Origin: an uncultured Bryobacteraceae bacterium
GTDB taxonomy: Bacteria > Acidobacteriota > Terriglobia > Bryobacterales > Bryobacteraceae
Assembly: GCA_938027685.1 (NCBI GenBank)
Contig: CALJAM010000018.1
Location: forward strand, 31,452-95,451
Length of the DNA: 64,000 nt
Reading direction: 5' to 3'
Made by a program: the position numbers and the translations under genes. This document shows positions 44,190 to 53,044 of this stretch, one piece after another. The notes beneath the pieces were generated by a model. It did no database searches. It was not told the DNA's origin and was given only the letters and a program-made list of their open reading frames with translations. Numbering within the stretch: the first letter of the stretch is position 1; every line of letters starts with the position of its first letter.

Positions 44190-44773
44190 AAACCGTCTTC
44201 TTCGACGTAGACACCCAGATGGATTTTCTCTTCCCGGCCGGCGCACTTTACGTGCCCGGCGCCGAGAATCTGTTGCCGTCGCTCAAGAAATTGCGGGATT
44301 ACGCGGCGGCCCACGGCATCCTCATCATCTCGAGCACGGATGCGCACGAGGAAGACGATCCCGAGTTCGCGCAGTGGCCGCCGCATTGCGTGCGGGGCGC
44401 CATGGGTCAGCAGAAACCTCCCGAAACGCTCTTGGAACCGCGCCTGGTAGTGCCGCTTGCTCCCGGCGATTATTCGGTCGATGAGGCTCGTCAGATCATC
44501 ATCGAAAAACGGGCGCTCGACGTGTTCACCAACCCCAATCTTTCGGTCCTGCTCGAGCGAGTGGGAGCCGCTCGCTACGTCGTCTACGGCGTGGTCACCG
44601 AATATTGCGTGCGCTACGCAGCGCTGGGTCTGCTCAAATCAGGCCGTCAAGTCGAGTTGGTGACCGATGCGGTTTGCAGCCTCGATCCGGAAGCAGGGCG
44701 CCGCACCTTCGAGGAGATCGTCGAGGCCGGCGGCCGGCTGACGACGGTCTCCGAAATATGCAGCACGCCATGA
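44186..44773 (+). CDS. pncA: Nicotinamidase (isochorismatase-like hydrolase)
   Basis: Hydrolyses nicotinamide to nicotinate, feeding the adjacent PncB. The protein has 195 residues. FFDVDTQMDFLFPAGALYVPGAE carries the catalytic Asp, STDAHEEDDPEF and PPHCVRG the metal and substrate region, and VVTEYCVRYAALGLL the nucleophile Cys. The metal site D-x-H is present as DAH. GTG start overlaps the pncB stop. The two genes give a complete nicotinamide-to-NaMN route. Confidence 0.92.
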   Translation: MKTVFFDVDTQMDFLFPAGALYVPGAENLLPSLKKLRDYAAAHGILIISSTDAHEEDDPEFAQWPPHCVRGAMGQQKPPETLLEPRLVVPLAPGDYSVDEARQIIIEKRALDVFTNPNLSVLLERVGAARYVVYGVVTEYCVRYAALGLLKSGRQVELVTDAVCSLDPEAGRRTFEEIVEAGGRLTTVSEICSTP

Positions 44774-44783
44774 TCGGCCCGGC

Positions 44784-44813
44784 TTGACAATCGCGTAAGC
44801 CGATCCCTATCAT
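44784..44813 (+). promoter_or_regulatory. Sigma-70-type promoter of HU-like gene
   Basis: TTGACA (44784-44789), an 18-bp spacer, and TATCAT (44808-44813), followed by GAG. It shares the 13-mer TCCCTATCATGAG with the promoter at 38138. It stands 68 bp before the TTG start of the HU gene; the leader contains a GC-rich inverted repeat (GGGGC...GCCCC). Confidence 0.65.
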
Positions 44814-44881
44814 GAGCTTTGCGCTCTAAGGGGCGGGCTGGTTTGCCGGCCCCCTCTGGCTGGGCACGTTAGGAGGTCGCT

Positions 44882-45148
44882 TTGATCAAGCTCGATATCA
44901 TCAACGAGGTCGTGAAGACCACCGGAATCACCAAGACCAAGGCGGAAATGGCCGTCGAAACGGTGTTCGAAACGATGAAGCGTGCTCTGGCCCAGGGTGA
45001 GCGGATCGAGTTGCGTGGATTCGGCATCTTCAATGTGCGCCCGCGCAAGACCGGCATCGGTCGCAACCCGCGCACGGGCGCCGAGGTCGCCATTCCGCCG
45101 GGAAAAGCCGTGCGCTTCAAGCCCGGTAAGGAATTGCAGTCGCTTTAG
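44882..45148 (+). CDS. HU/IHF-family DNA-binding protein
   Basis: 88-residue nucleoid protein: helical dimer region MIKLDIINEVVKTTGITKTKAEMAVETVFETMKRAL, then GERIELRGFGIFNVRPRKTGIGRNPRTGAEVAIPPGKAVRFKPGKEL with the arm motif GRNP-TG. IHF-like features (long N-terminal helices, RNP arm) make an IHF-type role possible. The TTG start is supported by AGGAGG six bases upstream and by exact family length. Own promoter directly upstream. Confidence 0.96.
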   Translation: MIKLDIINEVVKTTGITKTKAEMAVETVFETMKRALAQGERIELRGFGIFNVRPRKTGIGRNPRTGAEVAIPPGKAVRFKPGKELQSL

Positions 45149-45160
45149 CCGTAAATTTCC

Positions 45161-46141
45161 GTGTCTTTCCAGCCTTACGCGCAAGGCCCTCGCCCGTACC
45201 AGCCGGGTAACGGCGCGGGCCTGAAATCCTATTCCCTTTACGCCGCGCCGAAACGCAAGCGTTACGGCGTCCACCTGCTCCTGGTGGCGCTCACCCTGGT
45301 CACCACCAGCACGATGGGCGCCCGGCTCGCCTACAATTTCCGCCTCAACCGTCCGGCTTTCGATCTCGAGCGTGACCTTGCCGCGCTCGGAGACATCTGG
45401 GGCCGACCCTGGCTCCTACTCGACGGGTTGCCTTTCTCCCTCACTCTGCTCACCATCCTGCTTGCCCATGAGCTGGGACATTACCTGGCCTGCGCCTACT
45501 ACCGCGTGGACGCTACCCTGCCCTATTTCCTGCCCGCCCCGACTTTCGTGGGCACCTTGGGCGCCTTCATCCGCATCCGCTCGCCCATTTACTCCAAACG
45601 CATGCTTTTCGACATCGGCATTGCCGGGCCTCTGGCCGGCTTCGCGGTGCTGTTGCCGGCGCTCGCCATCGGGCTGGCCTACTCCAAGGTGATCCCCGGC
45701 ATCGCCCATCGCGGCGATCTCGTCTTCGGCACGCCGCCGCTGCTCTGGTTCATGCAGCGACTGATTTTTCCAGGCGTACCCTCTTCGGACATATACCTGC
45801 ACCCGGTGGCCCGCGCGGCCTGGGTAGGACTGTTCGCCACCGCACTGAACCTGCTACCCATCGGCCAGCTCGACGGCGGACACATTCTTTACTCCTTCGC
45901 GGGCGACAAGCACCGTCTGCTTTCGCGCCTCTTCCTGCTCGCCCTGCTGCCCATTGGATTCTTTTTCTGGGAAGGCTGGCTGGTCTGGGCCGTCCTCTTG
46001 CTGTTGTTCGGCATGCGACATCCCTCCATCTACGACCCCAGTCCCATGGACGGGGGCAGGCGCCGGCTGGCCTGGCTCGCGCTGGCGGTCTTCCTGCTTT
46101 CCTTCACGGTGGATCCCATCCGCCAGGGCGTCGCCTCCTGA
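45161..46141 (+). CDS. Site-2-protease-family metalloprotease (M50)
   Basis: 326-residue membrane peptidase with six to seven helices. The zinc motif HELGH is at 103-107 and the second motif NLLPIGQLDGGHI supplies the third ligand Asp. A proline-rich cytoplasmic N-terminus (SFQPYAQGPRPYQPG) lacks a domain. No PDZ domain is seen, which points to the compact S2P group. Targets may be anti-sigma factors or signal peptides; none is evident here. GTG start 12 bp after the HU stop. It heads a run of five plus-strand genes. Confidence 0.9.
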   Translation: MSFQPYAQGPRPYQPGNGAGLKSYSLYAAPKRKRYGVHLLLVALTLVTTSTMGARLAYNFRLNRPAFDLERDLAALGDIWGRPWLLLDGLPFSLTLLTILLAHELGHYLACAYYRVDATLPYFLPAPTFVGTLGAFIRIRSPIYSKRMLFDIGIAGPLAGFAVLLPALAIGLAYSKVIPGIAHRGDLVFGTPPLLWFMQRLIFPGVPSSDIYLHPVARAAWVGLFATALNLLPIGQLDGGHILYSFAGDKHRLLSRLFLLALLPIGFFFWEGWLVWAVLLLLFGMRHPSIYDPSPMDGGRRRLAWLALAVFLLSFTVDPIRQGVAS

Positions 46142-46151
46142 ACGGCCGATC

Positions 46152-46889
46152 ATGAAGATCTCCGCCACGATCATCACCGAAAACGAAGAGCGGAACCTGC
46201 CGCGCGCCATCGAGAGCCTGCGCTGCTGCGACGAAATCGTGGTCGTAGACTGCGGTTCTACGGACCGCACGGTCGAAATCGCTCGGCGGCTGGGTGCGCG
46301 CGTGCTCGAGGCCGAGTGGCGCGGCTACGCCGCCCAGAAGAATTACGCCGCCGAACAGGCCCGCTTCGACTGGATCTTCTCTCTCGACGCTGACGAGGCT
46401 CTCAGCGAGGCGCTGGAAGGCGAGATCTGGCAACTGAAAAAGACCGGGCCCCGCTACGACGCCTACACGGTTCCACGACTGGCGCAGTACCTGGGCCGCT
46501 GGATCCTGCACTCCGGCTGGCATCCGGATCGGAAGATCCGCCTCTACGATCGTCGCAAGGCACGCTGGATCGGCGAGTTCGTCCACGAGCGCGTCGAAAC
46601 CACGGGGCGCGTCGGCCACCTGCGCTCCAACCTGTTGCATTTCACTTGCGACTCCCTCTCGGAGCATCTGAAACGCCTCGACCGCTACACCACGTTGGCT
46701 GCCCAGGAGTTGGTGGCGCGCGGCGAGAAGATCGGTTGGAGCCGGCTGCTGCTGGCCCCTTGGTGGACCTTCTGGCGAACCTACGTGTTTCAGTTGGGCT
46801 TCCTTGACGGCTTCGAGGGGCTCACCATCGCCCGCATGGCGGCGATTTACACTTACCTCAAGCTGGCCAAGGCCCGTAATATGAGTTGA
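46152..46889 (+). CDS. Glycosyltransferase family 2 (WaaE-like)
   Basis: 245 residues: MKISATIITENEERNLPRAIESL, DEIVVVDCGSTDRTVEIA, AAQKNYAAEQARFDWIFSLDADE with the DxD, WHPDRKIRLYDRRKARWIGEFVHE. This pattern is that of lipopolysaccharide core beta-1,4-glucosyltransferases (WaaE/KdtX group). Cytoplasmic face of the inner membrane, probably acting on lipid-A core or a related lipid. ATG 46152 begins 10 bp after the protease stop; the track start 45954 lies within the protease gene. Confidence 0.9.
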   Translation: MKISATIITENEERNLPRAIESLRCCDEIVVVDCGSTDRTVEIARRLGARVLEAEWRGYAAQKNYAAEQARFDWIFSLDADEALSEALEGEIWQLKKTGPRYDAYTVPRLAQYLGRWILHSGWHPDRKIRLYDRRKARWIGEFVHERVETTGRVGHLRSNLLHFTCDSLSEHLKRLDRYTTLAAQELVARGEKIGWSRLLLAPWWTFWRTYVFQLGFLDGFEGLTIARMAAIYTYLKLAKARNMS

Positions 46890-46925
46890 ACACGGAATCG
46901 GCGCCGCCGCGGACGGGGAAGGACT

Positions 46926-47870
46926 GTGAGGATCGTGCATGTGGATAGCGGCCGCTCGATGCGGGGAGGCCAGTGGCAGGCCCTGTGGCTGCACGAAGGC
47001 CTCGTCCGCGCCGGTTGCGACAGCCGCCTGTTCGCACCACCGGCCTCGCCGCTATACCGCGAAACGCAAGCGCGCGGCCTGCCCGTCGAAGCCCTGCGCT
47101 TCACCTCGCTCTGGCGAGCGGCCCGCGTCGCCGACCTCGTGCACGCTCACGACGCCCGCGCTCACACGCTGGCCGCCCTTACCGCGCACCCGCGCCTGGT
47201 CGTTTCGCGCCGCGTGGCCTTCCCGCTCGCCCGCACGCCCTGGTCCCGCTGGAAGCAAAGCCGCGCACGCCGTTGGATTGCCGTCTCCGAGTACGCGCGC
47301 GCAGCGCTGGAGGAGGCTGGTATCGAAGCCTCCCGCATCGCGGTCGTCTACGACGGCGTGCCCCTTCTACCCTTGTCGACCCGGCGCGGAGGGATCATCG
47401 CGCCGGCCAGCGACGACCCGCTGAAAGGAGGCGAGCTTCTGCAGGCGGCGGAAAGACTCGGCGACTTCCGTGCGGCGCGCTGCGCCGACCTCGTCGCCGG
47501 CCTCCGTGACGCCGCCTTGTTGATCTATCTCAGCCGCATGGAAGGCCTGGGTTCCGGCGTGTTGCTCGCGATGTCCGCGGGCGTGCCCGTCGTCGCCAGC
47601 CGCGTGGGCGGCTTGCCCGAGATCGTGCGGCATGGCCAAACCGGTCTGCTGGTGGAAAACACCCCCGGAGCGGTGTCCCAAGCCGTCAGAACGCTCATCT
47701 CCGATCCCGAGCTCGCCCTACGCATGGGGGTCGCGGGCCGCAGCCTGGTGAGGGAACGATTCACGCTGCAGTCGCTGGTCCAACGGACCCTGGATGTCTA
47801 CCGAGAGGTGCTCTCATGCTCTCAGCCATCGCGGCCGGTCTCCTCGGCCTGCTCATCGGCAGTTTCCTGA
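46926..47870 (+). CDS. Glycosyltransferase family 4, short form
   Basis: 314 residues of GT-B fold. N-terminal MRIVHVDSGRSMRGGQWQALWLHEGLVRAG, middle LVHAHDARAHTLAAL and WIAVSEYARAALEEAGI, C-terminal SRMEGLGSGVLLAMSAGVPVVASRVGGLPEIV with the donor Glu. It is shorter than the usual 360-400: between DDPLKGG and the ADLVAGLRDAALL helix about 40 residues of the nucleotide subdomain appear missing. The reading frame is intact. GTG start. The last 55 nt overlap the prepilin peptidase gene, so its C-terminal tail is not conserved. Confidence 0.82.
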   Translation: MRIVHVDSGRSMRGGQWQALWLHEGLVRAGCDSRLFAPPASPLYRETQARGLPVEALRFTSLWRAARVADLVHAHDARAHTLAALTAHPRLVVSRRVAFPLARTPWSRWKQSRARRWIAVSEYARAALEEAGIEASRIAVVYDGVPLLPLSTRRGGIIAPASDDPLKGGELLQAAERLGDFRAARCADLVAGLRDAALLIYLSRMEGLGSGVLLAMSAGVPVVASRVGGLPEIVRHGQTGLLVENTPGAVSQAVRTLISDPELALRMGVAGRSLVRERFTLQSLVQRTLDVYREVLSCSQPSRPVSSACSSAVS

Positions 47871-48610
47871 ACGTGTGCATTCACCGGTTGCCGCGCGACC
47901 TTTCCGTCGTACGGCCCCGCTCCTTCTGCCCGCGGTGCGGCGCGACCATCCGCTGGTATGACAACATCCCCCTGCTGAGCTACCTGCTGCTAAAGGGGCG
48001 GTGCCGCAATTGCGGCGAGCGGATCCCGCTGCGCTATCCTGCCGTCGAGCTGGCCGCCGCGGCTCTCTTCATCGGCGCCGTGCTACGCTTCCCGTCCGCG
48101 CCCCATGCCGTTCGGACCATGATTCTTAGCGCCCTGCTGCTCGGCCTGATCGTGACGGATCTCGAGACCCGCATCCTGCCCGACGAATTCACGATCGGCG
48201 GCGCCGTCGCCGGACTGCTGCTGGCGCCGTTGGTGCCGATCGAGGGCTCCCTGATCCTGCTCTTCGCGCCGCTCCGCTGGGGCGCCCGCTGGCTCTCTCT
48301 GGGCGAGGCCCTGCTGGGCGCTCTGCTCACCCCCGGCCTGCTTTACGTGACAGCCGCCGTGTACGAGAAGGTGCGCCGCCGTGAAGGCATGGGTTTGGGG
48401 GACGTTAAGATGGCGGCCATGCTGGGCGCCTTCCTCGGTCTTTACGGCGCGCTGCTGGCGCTGTTGCTCGGCTCCCTGGCCGGCTCGATTGTCGGACTCG
48501 TCTACATCAAAGCCACGGGCAGGAAGATTTCCGAATACGAGCTGCCCTTCGGCACCTTCCTGGGCGCCGCCGCGCTCGCGATCGCTTTCCTGCGACCCAC
48601 GCTCGCGTGA
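47816..48610 (+). CDS. pilD: Prepilin peptidase / N-methyltransferase
   Basis: 264-residue inner-membrane aspartyl protease that trims type IV prepilins and pseudopilins. The N-terminal methylase domain has two CxxC pairs (FCPRCG, RCRNCG) and IGSFLNVCIHRLP. The catalytic aspartates are in TDLETRILPD and MGLGDVKM. Helices cover the remainder. No pilin genes are in the window. It overlaps the GT4 gene by 55 nt, with ATG 47816. Confidence 0.94.
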   Translation: MLSAIAAGLLGLLIGSFLNVCIHRLPRDLSVVRPRSFCPRCGATIRWYDNIPLLSYLLLKGRCRNCGERIPLRYPAVELAAAALFIGAVLRFPSAPHAVRTMILSALLLGLIVTDLETRILPDEFTIGGAVAGLLLAPLVPIEGSLILLFAPLRWGARWLSLGEALLGALLTPGLLYVTAAVYEKVRRREGMGLGDVKMAAMLGAFLGLYGALLALLLGSLAGSIVGLVYIKATGRKISEYELPFGTFLGAAALAIAFLRPTLA

Positions 48611-48632
48611 GAGTCGTGCTCACGGGGATGGC

Positions 48633-49403
48633 ATGAAACGGGTTCTCACCGCGTTGGTCCTGGTTCCCGTCACCCTGGTCCTGCTGCTGCGCGCTCCGGC
48701 CGTAGTCTTCGTCGCCGCAGCGGCGGTGGTGGCCTGCCTGAGCTACCGGGAATACGCAGGCCTCGTGAGCCGTCACGGGATCCGAGCTCCGGGACCGCTG
48801 GGCTACGGAGCGGGCATCATGCTGCTGGCTGTGCCCGCCGAGGCCTGGGCCGCCGTCACCCTGTTGGCGCTGATTGCGCTGACACTGGTCATGAGGGACA
48901 GGCCGCTCGCAGGCGTTCTTCCCCGCGCGGCGGCTCTTACGTTCGGCCTTCTGTGGATCTTCGGAGCCTGGCGCTGCGGCATCGAGCTGCACAGGCTCGA
49001 TCCTTACTGGCTCCTGTTCGTATTCGTTCTGAACTGGGTCGGCGATACCGCGGCCTACTACATCGGCCGCGCCCTGGGCCGACGAAAGCTGGCGCCCGAA
49101 CTTAGTCCGGCCAAGACCTGGGAGGGTGCGGTCGCTTCCGCGCTCTTCGCCCTGGCCGCGGGCTGGGCCTACGCACGAATGGTCTGGCCCGGCATGGCCT
49201 TGCCCCCCGTGCTGTTGGCCTCGGCGGTCTGCAACGTTACCGGTCAGATGGGCGATTTGGCGGAGTCGGCCGTCAAGCGCGGCGCCGGGGTCAAGGACAG
49301 CGGGACCGCCCTGCCCGGCCACGGCGGCTGGCTCGATCGCACTGACGGATTGCTCTTCTCCATGCCCGCCGTCTACCTGCTTGCCCAGCGGCTGCTCCGC
49401 TGA
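48633..49403 (+). CDS. cdsA: Phosphatidate cytidylyltransferase
   Basis: Makes CDP-diacylglycerol from phosphatidic acid and CTP. From ATG 48633 it has 256 residues, with about seven helices. The family signature is split as SPAKTWEGAVAS and QMGDLAESAVKRGAGVKDSG...PGHGGWLDRTDGLLF, including the conserved KD and DR-D residues. GTP-type Rossmann motifs are absent, as expected. The track extends back to 48381 in the prepilin-peptidase region; that part is a shadow. Together with plsC at 13.9 kb it covers two steps of phospholipid synthesis. Confidence 0.94.
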   Translation: MKRVLTALVLVPVTLVLLLRAPAVVFVAAAAVVACLSYREYAGLVSRHGIRAPGPLGYGAGIMLLAVPAEAWAAVTLLALIALTLVMRDRPLAGVLPRAAALTFGLLWIFGAWRCGIELHRLDPYWLLFVFVLNWVGDTAAYYIGRALGRRKLAPELSPAKTWEGAVASALFALAAGWAYARMVWPGMALPPVLLASAVCNVTGQMGDLAESAVKRGAGVKDSGTALPGHGGWLDRTDGLLFSMPAVYLLAQRLLR

Positions 49404-49407
49404 GACG

Positions 49408-50616
49408 TCAGTGGATCGTGCGCGTCTTGCGCGCCAGAAAGTCCATGAGTAGATACTGCCCCAGCGTGTAAGGCGTCGTGAAATACGCCTTGCCGCGGCA
49501 CAGTTCGGTCGCCTTCTGCACGAAGGCCACCAGCTCGTAGTCGCTGGCCAGCATGAAAGTGTTGATCTGGATGCCCTGCCGTCTGCAGCGGTCCACCTCT
49601 TCCAAAGTACGAGCGATCACCAACGGATCCAGGCCGTACGCGTTCCGGTACACACGCCCGTCATCGAGCGTGATGGCCGACGGCTTGCCGTCCGTGATCA
49701 TGATGATCTGCTTCATGTCCTTGCGTTCCTGCGCCAGCAGCCGCTGCGCCAAAATGAGCCCGTCGCGCGTGTTCGTGTAGTAGGGGCCGACCTGCGCGCG
49801 GGCCAGCTCGGAGAGCCGCAGCTCCTCGGCCCGGTCGTGAAAGAGCACGCAACGGAGGCTGTCGCCGGGATATTGCGTCCGAATCAGATGCGCCAACGCG
49901 AGCGCCACCTTCTTGGCAGGCGTGAAACGGTCCTCCCCGTAGAGGATCATGCTGTGGCTGGCGTCCAGCATCAGCACGGTGGCGCACGAACTTTGATACT
50001 CGGACTGGTGCACGTGCAGGTCCCCATACTCCAGCTCGAGCGGCAAATTCGGCCCCTGCCGTCGGATGGCCGAAAAAAGCGTGGCCGCCACGTCCAGGTT
50101 CAGCGTGTCGCCAAACTCGTACGGCCGCGAGGCGCCCGATGCCTCGATGCCCGTGGCTAGCTCCCGGGTGTCGTGAGCGCCGAAGCTGGCCTTGCCCAGC
50201 GCGCCCAGCAGGTCTTTCAGGGCGCGGTAGCCGAGGAAATCCAGCGACTTGTCGGTAATCTCCACCTCCACCTTGCCCGGCTCGTCCGCCTCCCCTTCGG
50301 ACGCGGCCACGTAGCCCTCCTCGATCAGCCTTCGCGCCAAACGCTCCACCAGCTGCTGCAACTCCGCCTCGGACATTCCCGCGAGACTTTGCTCGATCCG
50401 CGACCCATCAGTGAGCTCCGCCAACAGGCCGCGCTCCAGCGCCTCGTGAATGGCCCGCTGTAGATCCTCCAGCGTCCGCCGGTCGAATTCGACGAAGCGA
50501 AACCCGGCGCGCGAAAAGCCGCTGTCCAGAAAGAAATCAGCCAGCGCCTGGAGCAGATCTTCGGCGCTGATGCCCAAATCCTCGCCCGTGTAGCGCGAAT
50601 AGGTAATGCGCCGCAT
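49408..50616 (-). CDS. VWA-domain protein, partner of AAA+ ATPase
   Basis: 402-residue cytoplasmic protein. Residues 1-190 are helical, with [35 protein letters not shown]. The VWA domain has the MIDAS metal site DASHSM and the Thr/Asp positions in TNTRDGL and [10 protein letters not shown]. The final part ([18 protein letters not shown]) may be a tail helix. It starts 12 bp after the AAA+ gene on the same strand. Such MoxR/Mg-chelatase-like ATPase plus VWA pairs act as metal-insertion or protein-remodelling machines; the client here is unknown. Confidence 0.9.
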   Translation of the reverse strand: MRRITYSRYTGEDLGISAEDLLQALADFFLDSGFSRAGFRFVEFDRRTLEDLQRAIHEALERGLLAELTDGSRIEQSLAGMSEAELQQLVERLARRLIEEGYVAASEGEADEPGKVEVEITDKSLDFLGYRALKDLLGALGKASFGAHDTRELATGIEASGASRPYEFGDTLNLDVAATLFSAIRRQGPNLPLELEYGDLHVHQSEYQSSCATVLMLDASHSMILYGEDRFTPAKKVALALAHLIRTQYPGDSLRCVLFHDRAEELRLSELARAQVGPYYTNTRDGLILAQRLLAQERKDMKQIIMITDGKPSAITLDDGRVYRNAYGLDPLVIARTLEEVDRCRRQGIQINTFMLASDYELVAFVQKATELCRGKAYFTTPYTLGQYLLMDFLARKTRTIH

Positions 50617-50628
50617 GGCCGCGTTCCC

Positions 50629-52125
50629 TCAGTTCAACTGCCGGCGAACGCCTGGACGGCGGCCCTCATCGATGCCCGTTTCCCGGCGACGCTCGGAAGC
50701 TGCGTAACCGAGTTCCTCGCTGCGGCTGATCCGGCGGTGCGCGTAGAGCCCCTCGAGAATGAACTCCGCCGCCGCCAGTCGCAAGGCCGGCGGGTCCTTC
50801 GCCGTCACGCCCAACGCCGGCAGGTGGTCGAACAGGCCCTGGATGAGGGAGAGCTGTTTGAGCAGGACTGTAGCCGGGGCGTACTCCTCGAGCTTGAGCG
50901 TGCCCCCCAACTCGAACCATTGCACGATGGAACTGAGATTGGCGCCGTCCAGCACCCGGCTGTGCACGCGTCCGATCGCCGCACGCACCAGATCGCGCGC
51001 CACCGCCTCGGCGCCTTTGAGCTCACCCTCGTATTCCAGCTCCAGCTTGCCCGTGATGGCGGGCAAGGCGGCGTACAGATCGAGCGCGCGCGGCACCGCC
51101 AGCGGCTCACCCGTGCGCAACGCCCGGCGCTCCGCGTTGGAAACGACGTTTTCGAGCAATGAAATGGGCAGCCGTTGGGAAACGCCGGAGCGGCGATCCA
51201 CACGCTTGTCTTCGCGCGCCAAAAACGCCAATTGCTCGACGGCCTCGCGGATGAAATCCGGCACCTGAATGCGCACCGGGGACGGTCGCTCGGTCCAAGC
51301 CTCCTGCCGCGTGATGGCCAGGCCGTGCTCGAGGCTCAGTGGATAGTGCGTGCGGATCTCGCTGCCAATGCGATCCTTGAGCGGCGTGATGATCTTGCCC
51401 CGCGCCGTGTAGTCCTCGGGATTCGCGGTGAACACTAGCAGGACGTCGAGCGGCAGGCGCACCGGATACCCTTTGATCTGCACGTCCCCTTCCTGCATGA
51501 TGTTGAACAGTCCCACCTGGATCTTCCCCGCCAGATCCGGCAGCTCGTTGATGGCGAAGATACCCCGGTTGGCCCGCGGCAGCAGGCCGTAATGGATCGT
51601 CAGTTCGTCGGAGATGTCACGTCCGCGACGCGCCGCCTTGATCGGATCGATGTCGCCGATGATGTCAGCGATGGTCACATCCGGCGTGGCCAGTTTCTCC
51701 ACGTAGCGATCTTCGGGCGCCAGCCAGCGCAAAGGCGTCTCGTCGCCCATCTCGGCGATGAGCTCGCGGCAGGCGCGGCACAGCGGCCGATAAGGGTTGT
51801 CGTGAATCTCGCACCCCGCCACGGCCGGAATCCACTCGTCGAGCAGGCCCGTGAGACTCCTCAGCAGCCGCGACTTGGCCTGCCCGCGCAGCCCCAGCAG
51901 GATGAAATTGTGCCTGGCCAGGATGGCGTTGACCAGTTGCGGGATGACCGTGTCTTCGTAACCCAGGATGCCCGGAAACAGCTCTTCACCCGCCTGCAGC
52001 TTGCGGATCAGGTTGCTCCGCATCTCGTCCTTGACGCTGCGCTGCGCCAGGCGCTCCGCCGAGAATTCCTCGCTGCGCCGGAGTGCTCCCAGTGTGAGAG
52101 GAAGATCCCCTGAGTTGGTACCCAT
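50629..52125 (-). CDS. AAA+ ATPase, magnesium-chelatase ChlI-like
   Basis: 498 residues. Walker A-like [16 protein letters not shown] (78-90), with Ala-Lys-Ser in place of GKT/S, Walker B region [11 protein letters not shown], sensor VFTANPEDY, and arginine finger region [17 protein letters not shown] are ChlI/MoxR features. An insert between them contains cysteines [18 protein letters not shown], which might bind a metal. The C-terminal part is helical. It diverges from a TrmB-type regulator with about 100 bp between starts and precedes the VWA gene. No porphyrin or chlorophyll genes are near, so a chelatase reaction is unlikely. Confidence 0.9.
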   Translation of the reverse strand: MGTNSGDLPLTLGALRRSEEFSAERLAQRSVKDEMRSNLIRKLQAGEELFPGILGYEDTVIPQLVNAILARHNFILLGLRGQAKSRLLRSLTGLLDEWIPAVAGCEIHDNPYRPLCRACRELIAEMGDETPLRWLAPEDRYVEKLATPDVTIADIIGDIDPIKAARRGRDISDELTIHYGLLPRANRGIFAINELPDLAGKIQVGLFNIMQEGDVQIKGYPVRLPLDVLLVFTANPEDYTARGKIITPLKDRIGSEIRTHYPLSLEHGLAITRQEAWTERPSPVRIQVPDFIREAVEQLAFLAREDKRVDRRSGVSQRLPISLLENVVSNAERRALRTGEPLAVPRALDLYAALPAITGKLELEYEGELKGAEAVARDLVRAAIGRVHSRVLDGANLSSIVQWFELGGTLKLEEYAPATVLLKQLSLIQGLFDHLPALGVTAKDPPALRLAAAEFILEGLYAHRRISRSEELGYAASERRRETGIDEGRRPGVRRQLN

Positions 52126-52226
52126 GGCTTTGCATCCCCTTATGCGCCGATTCTAGCAGACGCTGCCTGCAAGCCGCCCGCTCGTTTGCTATTGTTGTTC
52201 AGTTCGGGTGAGCAGGGGGACGCCGA

Positions 52227-53033
52227 ATGCCTGACACCGCCTTCCAACGCCTCTGGCGGCGCCTGCAGCAACTCGGCCTGAACGCATACGAAGCCCGCTC
52301 CTACCTGGTTCTGCTCGGGCACCCGCGCTTCAAGGCGCTGGAACTGGCGTCACGGGCGCGCGTGCCGCGCCAGAAGATCTACGAGGTGCTGGACAGCCTG
52401 CTCGAAAAGGGTTTCGCGCAGGTCGTGCAGGAGAAAACCAAGCTTTTCTCCGCCATCGAGCCCGAGCTGGCCATCCCTGCGTTCCTCGAGCGCCAGAGGC
52501 GCATGCAGGAGCAGGAGTGGCGAGACCAAGTCCGACTGGCCGACGAGCTCGTGAAGGAACTCAGAGCCGTCTGCCCCGAGGGCCAGGGCGGGCGCGGAAC
52601 CCTGGATTACCTGCGCATCGTCAGCGAACCCGCGCAGATCGCCTCTCAGTACCGCCGCATGTTGGAGGAGGCGCGCTCGGAATACCTGGAATTCTCCCGT
52701 CCGCCCTACGCCGTGGATCCTCTGGACGAACGACTGGTCAAACAGGCGGCCGGCCGCGGCGTCCGCTGCCGCCTGCTCTTTCAGGCGGGCACGCTTGACG
52801 AAGCCCACCGTCGCCGTTTGCAGGAGTACCGCCAGGCCGGCGTCGAGATCCGCCAAGTCTCCGCGCTGCCCATGAAGCTGGCCGTATTCGACGGCGAGCG
52901 CGGCCTGCTCGCGCTGCTGGACCCGGTCGTCACCCGCCCGGCCTGGACTGCGGTCATCTTCGATCACCCCGCCATGGGCGAGGCCATGCGCGGCCTGTTC
53001 GAGGATCGCTGGCGCCGCGCGGAGGAACTCTGA
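52227..53033 (+). CDS. TrmB-family transcriptional regulator
   Basis: 268 residues. The N-terminal winged helix LQQLGLNAYEARSYLVLLGHPRFKALELASRARVPRQKIYEVLDSLLEKGF is the TrmB signature. A coiled linker (ERQRRMQEQEWRDQVRLADELVKEL) is followed by a C-terminal phospholipase-D-like effector domain (LDYLRIVSEP...YLEFSRPPYA...VRCRLLF). TrmB proteins are mostly archaeal sugar regulators but are also found in bacteria. Its divergent position suggests control of the AAA+/VWA operon. ATG after GCAGGGGG. Confidence 0.88.
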   Translation: MPDTAFQRLWRRLQQLGLNAYEARSYLVLLGHPRFKALELASRARVPRQKIYEVLDSLLEKGFAQVVQEKTKLFSAIEPELAIPAFLERQRRMQEQEWRDQVRLADELVKELRAVCPEGQGGRGTLDYLRIVSEPAQIASQYRRMLEEARSEYLEFSRPPYAVDPLDERLVKQAAGRGVRCRLLFQAGTLDEAHRRRLQEYRQAGVEIRQVSALPMKLAVFDGERGLLALLDPVVTRPAWTAVIFDHPAMGEAMRGLFEDRWRRAEEL

Positions 53034-53044
53034 ACGACTCCCGC

